64,000 bases of DNA, from the NCBI RefSeq assembly GCF_003688995.1, contig NZ_PENI01000034.1:46400-110399 (forward strand), written 5' to 3'. Source of the DNA: Streptomyces shenzhenensis. Its GTDB lineage: Bacteria; Actinomycetota; Actinomycetes; Streptomycetales; Streptomycetaceae. Positions within the stretch are counted from its first letter, which is position 1. Every line of letters begins with the position of its first letter. Of this stretch, positions 59,169 to 64,000 are shown one piece after another. Under the pieces are notes generated by a model, which was not told the DNA's origin, did not search any database, and worked only from the letters and a program-made list of their open reading frames with translations. A program made the position numbers and the translations under genes.

Positions 59169-60917
59169 GTGGTGGAAGGTCGAGAGCAGGGGTCTCGCGA
59201 CGCCGAGGCGTCAGGGGTCTTTCCGCAGTTGCGGCTGGACGAGCTGCTGGAGGGTCTGCAGCAGCAGGTGACGCAGGTGCGGGCGGCACGGGACCGGGTG
59301 CACACGCTGTTGGACGCGGTGCTGGCCATCGGTTCCGACCTGGAGCTCGAGGTGGTCCTCCAGCGCATCGTGGAGTCCGCGGTCGCTCTGGTCGACGCCG
59401 CCTACGGGGCGCTCGGTGTGCTGGGCGAGGAAGGCACGATCAAGCAGTTCCTCACGGTCGGCATAGACGAGGAGACCATCGCCCGGATCGGCCCCTATCC
59501 GCGCGGCGAGGGCATTCTGGGGCTGCTGATCCGCGAGCCGCAGCCACTGCGTCTGGCCGATCTGTCGCAGCATCCGGCGTCCGTGGGCTTCCCGCCCGGC
59601 CATCCGCAGATGACCGGCTTCCTTGGCACCCCGATCCGGGTGCGCGACCGGGTGTTCGGCAATCTGTACCTGACCAACAAGAAGGGCGGCGCGCAGTTCG
59701 ACGCCGACGACGAGGCGGTGCTGCGGACCCTGGCCGCGGCCGCCGGTGTGGCGATCGACAATGCCCGCCTGTACGACGACGCACGTCGTCGGCAGCGCTG
59801 GCTGGCGGCCAGCAACGAGCTGACCCGCAGCCTGCTGTCCGGCGAGGAGCCCGCGGCGGTGCTGGAGTCGTTCACCCGCACCGTGCGGGAGATGGCGGGC
59901 GCCGACCTGGTCACCCTGGCGGTGCCGGTGGGCGACAGCGGTGAGCTGGTCGTCGAGGCCGCCGCCGGGACGCGCGCGGACGATGTGCGGGGGCTGGTCC
60001 TGCCCGCCGCCTCGCTGGCCGCGAAGGTCTTCGCGTCCGGGGAGCCGATCATGAGCGAGGCGGTCAGCTCGGATCCGCGTGCCGAGGGCGGCAGCGCCTC
60101 GGTGGTGGACCTGGGTGCGGCGTTCTTCGTGCCGCTCGGGACGCGCGAGCACGTGCGTGGTGTCCTCCAGGTGGCGAACGTGCCCGGCGGCCCGCTCTTC
60201 CCCGACGCCGTCATCGACATGGTGATCGGGTACGGGAACCAGGCGGCCCTGGCTCTGGAGGTCGCCGAGCACCGGCGCGACACCGAGCACATGCTCGTCC
60301 TGACCGACCGTGACCGCATCGCCCGCGATCTGCACGACCTGGTCATCCAGCGGCTGTTCGCCGGCGCCCTGACGCTGCAGTCCACGTTGGGCCGTGTCGC
60401 GGACCGGCCGCAGGTGAGCGAGCGCATCCAGCGGGTCGTCGACGACCTGGACGACACCATCAAGGTCATCCGCTCCACCATCTACGGCCTGCGCGAGCAC
60501 GACCAGGACGGTCGCGGTGCCGGTCTGCGCGGCAGGCTCGTGACGGCCACCGACCGGGCCGCCCAGGCCCTCGGCTGCACCCCGGCCCTGCGCATGACCG
60601 GCCTGCTGGACACCGACGTCCCCGCCGAGCATGCCGAGCACCTGCTGGCCGTGCTCGGCGAGGCCCTGTCCAACACGGCCCGGCACGCCCACGCCACCAC
60701 GGTCGACGTCAGCGTCTCGGTCACCGCCGCGGAGCTGCACCTGCGGGTGGCCGACAACGGCCGCGGCATCGACCCGACGGTCGTCCGCCGCAGCGGCCTG
60801 GACAATCTGAGCCGGCGCGCCGAGGAACTGGGCGGCACCTTCCGCCTGGCCGCGAACGAGCCCATCGGCACCGTCGTCGAGTGGACGGTGCCGCTCCCCC
60901 GGCCCGACGCTCGATGA
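59169..60917 (+). CDS. DosS/OsdK-like two-GAF sensor histidine kinase
   Basis: A 582-residue soluble kinase. Two GAF domains occupy about residues 45-205 and 210-370. The first carries HPASVGFPPGHPQMTGFLGT with His145 at the position of the haem ligand of mycobacterial DosS (His149). The kinase core has the phospho-acceptor His389 in RIARDLHDLVIQRLF, an N box in GEALSNTARHA, and G1 VADNGRGID. The sequence class and His145 suggest sensing of oxygen, NO or redox state through haem. No response regulator is adjacent in the window. Hemerythrin, NarK and PNPOx-like genes follow, as in dormancy regulons. Confidence 0.9.
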   Translation: MVEGREQGSRDAEASGVFPQLRLDELLEGLQQQVTQVRAARDRVHTLLDAVLAIGSDLELEVVLQRIVESAVALVDAAYGALGVLGEEGTIKQFLTVGIDEETIARIGPYPRGEGILGLLIREPQPLRLADLSQHPASVGFPPGHPQMTGFLGTPIRVRDRVFGNLYLTNKKGGAQFDADDEAVLRTLAAAAGVAIDNARLYDDARRRQRWLAASNELTRSLLSGEEPAAVLESFTRTVREMAGADLVTLAVPVGDSGELVVEAAAGTRADDVRGLVLPAASLAAKVFASGEPIMSEAVSSDPRAEGGSASVVDLGAAFFVPLGTREHVRGVLQVANVPGGPLFPDAVIDMVIGYGNQAALALEVAEHRRDTEHMLVLTDRDRIARDLHDLVIQRLFAGALTLQSTLGRVADRPQVSERIQRVVDDLDDTIKVIRSTIYGLREHDQDGRGAGLRGRLVTATDRAAQALGCTPALRMTGLLDTDVPAEHAEHLLAVLGEALSNTARHAHATTVDVSVSVTAAELHLRVADNGRGIDPTVVRRSGLDNLSRRAEELGGTFRLAANEPIGTVVEWTVPLPRPDAR

Positions 60918-61057
60918 GCGGGCGCGTCCCGCCGGGCGCGTTCCGGCTTGCGGCCCGTTCGGCGCGAGCGGACGGGCGGGATGACGTACGGCGCCACCGC
61001 CACGTTTCCTGACGCAGCGGAGCGCTCAGCCCGCGCCACAGGGCCCTTGTCGCTCGT

Positions 61058-61549
61058 TCAGGCGGGTCCGGGCCGGGCGGCCGGCCGGGACAGGGTGCTG
61101 CCCGCCTCGGCGCGTGCGGCCTCGACCGCCAGCCACTCCTCGACACCGAGGTGGGCGAGTGCGGCCGGGAAGACGCCGTCCTGCTCCTTGAGGATGTGGT
61201 CGCGCAGTGTCGCCATCGCCGCCATCAGCCGGTCGGGCCAGGCCGGGTCCGAGGGCGTCGCACCGCCGGCGGCCTCGGCCAGCACCGCCTCGATGTGCCG
61301 GTGCTCGGCCTCCAAGGCGGCGATCTGGTCGGGGAATTCCCCGGCCAGGGCGGGGAACAGGCCCCGCTCCTCGACCTCGGTGTGCGGACCGAGCACCTTC
61401 GCGATCTCCCGGGCGACCTCGGCCATCCCGGCCGCGCCGCCCACCCGACGGGCGGGACGCAGGTGGCTGATCAGCCGGACCACCTCGTCATGTTCCTGGG
61501 TCAGTTCGTCGATCGTCTCCAGGGCCTGGCAGCCGCAGTACTCGCACAC
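61058..61549 (-). CDS. Hemerythrin-domain protein with N-terminal Cys motif
   Basis: A 163-residue protein starting at GTG 61549 after AAGGAG. The N terminus carries CEYCGCQ, a possible metal or redox motif. The HHE hemerythrin domain has ligand segments TQEHDEVVRLISHL, LGPHTEVEERGLFPAL, EAEHRHIEAVL and LRDHILKEQDGVFPAAL, giving the expected His/Glu set for a di-iron centre. Such proteins bind oxygen, NO or handle iron. It follows narK on the same strand after 80 bp containing a 9-bp repeat, so the two are probably co-transcribed. Confidence 0.88.
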   Translation of the reverse strand: MCEYCGCQALETIDELTQEHDEVVRLISHLRPARRVGGAAGMAEVAREIAKVLGPHTEVEERGLFPALAGEFPDQIAALEAEHRHIEAVLAEAAGGATPSDPAWPDRLMAAMATLRDHILKEQDGVFPAALAHLGVEEWLAVEAARAEAGSTLSRPAARPGPA

Positions 61550-61569
61550 CGGTGTTCTCCTTGCTCTCC

Positions 61570-61596
61570 TTGTTCCGCTTGTTCCGCTTGTTCCGC
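61570..61596 (-). repeat. Tandem 9-bp repeat before the hemerythrin gene
   Basis: Three perfect copies of GCGGAACAA (minus strand) are followed towards the gene by two degenerate copies, GGAGAGCAA and GGAGAACAC, which supply the Shine-Dalgarno sequence. The repeat lies 21 bp before the GTG start. Confidence 0.8.
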
Positions 61597-61629
61597 GCTT
61601 CCCGGCCCGTCGTTGTCGTCCGCCCGTCC

Positions 61630-62913
61630 TCACGCGGCGGTGTCTGCGGGGCGGGGTCCGCGCGGCCGGCCACCGCTCTGCTCACGCCCGCCGTCCTCGG
61701 CCGCGGTCCGGACACCGGTGAGGGTGTAGGCAAGGGCGGCGGCGGCCACGACCGCGAGCAGGGCGAGCCCGGCCGCATACGTCCCGTACTCGCCGTACAG
61801 CGAGCCCATCACCAGCGGTGGCAGGAAGCCGCCCAGACCGCCGGCGGCACCGACCACCCCGGTGACCGAGCCGACCTGGTCGGCCGGGGTGAGCAGGGCC
61901 ACCAGGGCGAAGGTCGCCCCGCTGCCCGCGCCGAGCGCGGCGGCCATGGCCAGGAAGGCGATGGTGCCCACCGGCGCCAGGTCCGGGGTGAACGACTGCA
62001 CCAGGGCCCCGGCCACGACCACGGCCATCGTTCCGGCCAGCACCCGCGCCGGGCCCAGCCGGTCGGACAGCCAGCCGCCGACCGGGCGCATCGCCACCGC
62101 CAGGAGCACGAACCCGGCCATGCGGTTCGCGGCGTCGGTCTGGGACAGGCCGTAGCCGGTCTTGAGGTAGGTGGGCAAGTAGACGGAGAAGGCGACGTAG
62201 CCGCCGAACGCGACCGCGTACAGCGCGGACGCCTGCCAAGTGATGCCCAGCCGGGCGGTGGTGGCCAGCCGGCGGGTCAGCGGTTCGGTCGGCACCGTGC
62301 GGCCGGGCGCGTCACGCAGCAGCAGCGCGGCGGCCAGGGCGTACCCGGCCAGCACCGTGGCGGTGATCAGGAACGGGGTGGACATGCTGTGCGCGTCGAC
62401 CAGCTTCACCGTGGTCAGGGCGCTGATGGCGGTGCCGCCCATGCCGGCGCCGAAGAGGCCGATGGCGAGTCCGCGCCGCTCGGGCGGGAACCAGGCGTTG
62501 ACGAGCGGCACGCCGACGGCGAAGGCGGTGCCGCCGATGCCGAGGAAGAATCCGCCGACCAGCAGGGCGGCGAGGGAGGAGTGCCCGGCCAGGCCGAGGT
62601 AGAGCACCGGCACGATGGTGGCCGCCGACACGATCGGGAACATCACCCGTCCGCCGTACCGGTCGGTCAGCGCGCCGACCGGGATGCGGCCCAGGGAACC
62701 GACCACGACCGGCACCGCCACCAGCAGCGACTGCTCGAACGACGACAGGTCGATGCTGTCCTTGAACCGTGGGCCGAGCGGGCTGAGCAGCGCCCACGCC
62801 CAGAAGTTCACGGCGAAGCCGGCCGTGGCCAGGGCCAGCATCAGCCAGGCGCGGCCCGCTATCGGTGCACCCGACGGGGGACCGCCCCGCTTCGCCTTCA
62901 ACGACTGGACCAT
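61630..62913 (-). CDS. narK: NarK-type nitrate/nitrite transporter
   Basis: A 427-residue, 12-helix MFS transporter. The loop motifs GRIPVGALTDRYGGRVMFPI and MRPVGGWLSDRLGPARVLAG and the helix NFWAWALLSPLGPRFKD are typical of the NarK group. GIGGTAFAVGVPLVNAWFPP and GAGSGATFALVALLTP are the two nitrate signature-like segments. ATG 62913 follows an AGGAAAGGGACGGAC site. It would exchange nitrate and nitrite across the membrane under low oxygen. A DosR-like box lies 125 bp upstream. It is probably the first gene of a narK-hemerythrin operon. Confidence 0.9.
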   Translation of the reverse strand: MVQSLKAKRGGPPSGAPIAGRAWLMLALATAGFAVNFWAWALLSPLGPRFKDSIDLSSFEQSLLVAVPVVVGSLGRIPVGALTDRYGGRVMFPIVSAATIVPVLYLGLAGHSSLAALLVGGFFLGIGGTAFAVGVPLVNAWFPPERRGLAIGLFGAGMGGTAISALTTVKLVDAHSMSTPFLITATVLAGYALAAALLLRDAPGRTVPTEPLTRRLATTARLGITWQASALYAVAFGGYVAFSVYLPTYLKTGYGLSQTDAANRMAGFVLLAVAMRPVGGWLSDRLGPARVLAGTMAVVVAGALVQSFTPDLAPVGTIAFLAMAAALGAGSGATFALVALLTPADQVGSVTGVVGAAGGLGGFLPPLVMGSLYGEYGTYAAGLALLAVVAAAALAYTLTGVRTAAEDGGREQSGGRPRGPRPADTAA

Positions 62914-63037
62914 GTTGTCCGTCCCTTTCCTGTTCACGGTGGCAATGCGCCGCCGGGACCGCATGCGCACCGCGGGCCCCTCGCCCGCGGAACGGCGTCC
63001 CGGCACCACTGTCCGCGTCGAAGATCACCGGAGGCAT

Positions 63038-63051
63038 GGGCCATGGGTCCC
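63038..63051. promoter_or_regulatory. DosR/OsdR-like box upstream of narK
   Basis: GGGCC-ATGG-GTCCC fits GGGNC-N4-GNCCC, the core of DosR sites. It is 125 bp from the narK start. Confidence 0.55.
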
Positions 63052-63173
63052 TGCCGACGGGCGGACGGTCCCCCGAGTTCGGCCCGGCAGTCCCTGCGTC
63101 CCGGCCCGGTGAACCGCCTTGTCGGCCTGTCCGTTGCGGGACACCGGCCGCGATGGGCCGTACCGCGCGCTGT

Positions 63174-63201
63174 GGGGGTAGGGCCGGTCGGCCCTACCCC
63201 C
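63174..63201. promoter_or_regulatory. DosR/OsdR-like palindrome upstream of the PNPOx gene
   Basis: Perfect 13-bp arms GGGGGTAGGGCCG and CGGCCCTACCCCC around GT. The core GGGCC-GGTC-GGCCC fits GGGNC-N4-GNCCC. It ends 28 bp before ATG 63230. Confidence 0.65.
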
Positions 63202-63229
63202 GCACGACGACCGCGGCGACGATGGACGG

Positions 63230-63652
63230 ATGTTCCAGAACGACGCCTTTCGCGCACTCGACCGGCAGGAGTGCCTGCGCCTGCTCGCCAAGGTGCCGGT
63301 CGGTCGCGTGGTCTACACGCGGCAGGCGCTGCCCGCGGTCCTCCCCATCAACTTCGCCCTGGACACGGACGCCTCCGTCCTCCTGCACACCTCGCCGGAC
63401 TCGGATCTCGTACGTGCCATCGACGGCGTCGTGGTCGCTTTCGAGGCGGACGAGTTCGATGCGGCGACCCGGTCCGGCTGGAGCGTCGTCGTCACCGGAC
63501 GGGCCACCCTGGTGACCGACCCCGTCGAGAACGAGCGTCTGTCGCAGATCGGCCCCTCGTCCTGGATGCCCCTGCGCGACCCGGTGTTCGTACGGATCGA
63601 GTCCGAGATGGTCACCGGACGCGAGCTCAGGGGAACGCGCGCCACGCGGTGA
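63230..63652 (+). CDS. PNPOx-like flavin/F420-binding protein
   Basis: A 140-residue split-barrel protein of the pyridoxamine phosphate oxidase-like superfamily. It contains LLAKVPVGRVVYTRQALPAV followed by LPINFALDTDASVLLHTSPD, then VVVAFEADEFDAATRSGWSV. Such proteins often bind FMN, F420 or haem, and several are members of mycobacterial DosR-type regulons. The large DosR-like palindrome directly upstream suggests dormancy or hypoxia control. No clear catalytic residue is evident. Confidence 0.85.
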   Translation: MFQNDAFRALDRQECLRLLAKVPVGRVVYTRQALPAVLPINFALDTDASVLLHTSPDSDLVRAIDGVVVAFEADEFDAATRSGWSVVVTGRATLVTDPVENERLSQIGPSSWMPLRDPVFVRIESEMVTGRELRGTRATR

Positions 63653-63670
63653 GGCGTGGCCCGCCGTGCC

Positions 63671-63997
63671 TCATGTGTCTGCCGCGCGGACGTCGCGCGG
63701 GCCTGAACGACTCGGCCGCGGCCGGCGGCGGTTCGTGTTCCGGGTCATCCGGAGGTAGGCGACGGCGAGGGCGAGAGACAGCCCGACCACCGCGGCGGGC
63801 AGAACGACGACCGCCCACCGGCCCGTTCCGCCCCCGGGCCCCACGACCACACCAAGAGCCACCACGGCGGCGGCCGGCCCGCAACCGATCAGCACGGCGA
63901 CACCCGCCCGGGCACGCACCGTCCCGGCTGTTTGCCCGGTGTGGCCCAACTCGGCCCAGTCGCGGGCGGCTTCACGGGCCTCGCGGCGGCGCTGCAC
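63671..63997 (-). CDS. Small two-helix membrane protein (start may lie outside window)
   Basis: The frame reads from GTG 63997 at the right edge, so the true start may be further upstream outside the window. The 108 visible residues have a charged N-terminal stretch (QRRREAREAARDWAELGHTG), two hydrophobic segments (VAVLIGCGPAAAVVALGVVV and VVVLPAAVVGLSLALAVAYL), and a basic Arg/Pro-rich C terminus. The family is not recognised. Confidence 0.55.
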   Translation of the reverse strand: MQRRREAREAARDWAELGHTGQTAGTVRARAGVAVLIGCGPAAAVVALGVVVGPGGGTGRWAVVVLPAAVVGLSLALAVAYLRMTRNTNRRRPRPSRSGPRDVRAADT

Positions 63998-64000
63998 GAC

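Larger units (their letters stand above)
62914..63229. other. Divergent regulatory region of narK and PNPOx genes
   Basis: 316 bp with no gene. It holds two boxes of the form GGGNC-N4-GNCCC, one nearer narK and one upstream of the PNPOx-like gene, listed separately. Confidence 0.6.

Noticed and set aside
1..64000. CRISPR array, tRNA or rRNA genes
   Set aside because: No regularly spaced repeats with spacers and no cloverleaf or rRNA-like sequence were seen, including beside the integrase remnant.

Overview
The window is high-GC actinobacterial DNA and most resembles a Streptomyces chromosome. The signs are GTG starts and overlapping ATGA/GTGA junctions, sugar ABC transporters without their own ATPase, a mycothiol-type formaldehyde dehydrogenase, a small DUF5302-like protein, and a DosS/OsdK-like dormancy kinase with narK-like and hemerythrin genes. 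Intact operons alternate with many decayed genes and broken insertion sequences, as is common on Streptomyces chromosome arms. The arm location is inference.

Layout. (1) 1-10237: end of a LacI regulator, a sugar ABC importer (binding lipoprotein plus two permeases), an ADP-ribosylglycohydrolase-family enzyme, a PfkB kinase, a nucleoside hydrolase and two GH13 glucosidases. This looks like one catabolic operon for a glucosylated or ribosylated compound. (2) 10256-18000: DUF5302-like protein, DEAD-box helicase, a frameshifted MerR/beta-clamp-like pseudogene, a GNAT acetyltransferase, a dead IS630 element, and a quinone oxidoreductase divergent from a TetR regulator. (3) 18136-22166: a SigE-like sigma factor with a membrane partner, an ABC-permease remnant, two secreted alpha/beta hydrolases and an SDR remnant. 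(4) 22170-28489: LacI-associated operon of MHS transporter, enoyl-CoA hydratase, SDR dehydrogenase and CoA-transferase, for uptake and beta-oxidation-like breakdown of a carboxylic acid, ending in a decayed DUF993-like gene. (5) 28500-38300: gene graveyard with IS1380, IS5, IS110, integrase, RidA, MerR and ATPase remnants, between intact lipoprotein, SMI1/KNR4, FemAB-like, aldo/keto reductase and DHFR-like genes.

(6) 38673-44251: YihX-like HAD phosphatase, LacI regulator, two permeases, a UgpB-like binding protein and a 2H phosphoesterase. Three copies of the perfect palindrome GGAACGTTCC, one before the HAD gene and two at the permease start, define a likely local regulon. (7) 44829-51750: LuxR/ATPase regulator, MscR-like dehydrogenase with a metallo-beta-lactamase partner, questin-oxidase-like protein, GDSL hydrolase and a second alcohol dehydrogenase. 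(8) 51894-59063: orphan histidine kinase running into the operator of an MFS exporter, a GtrA-like protein, a CmtR-like metal sensor with a cation-efflux gene, a DinB protein, and a methyltransferase divergent from an XRE-cupin regulator. (9) 59169-64000: dormancy or hypoxia module with a two-GAF DosS-like kinase, hemerythrin-domain protein, NarK-type transporter and PNPOx-like protein. Two DosR-like boxes (GGGNC-N4-GNCCC) lie between narK and the PNPOx gene.

The strongest leads are the phosphodiester-uptake operon with its operators, the ADP-ribosylglycohydrolase/nucleoside hydrolase/GH13 operon, the DosR-like boxes, the MarR-type palindrome overlapping the end of the kinase gene, and the palindrome-controlled CmtR/efflux pair. 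No rRNA, tRNA or CRISPR array was recognised.
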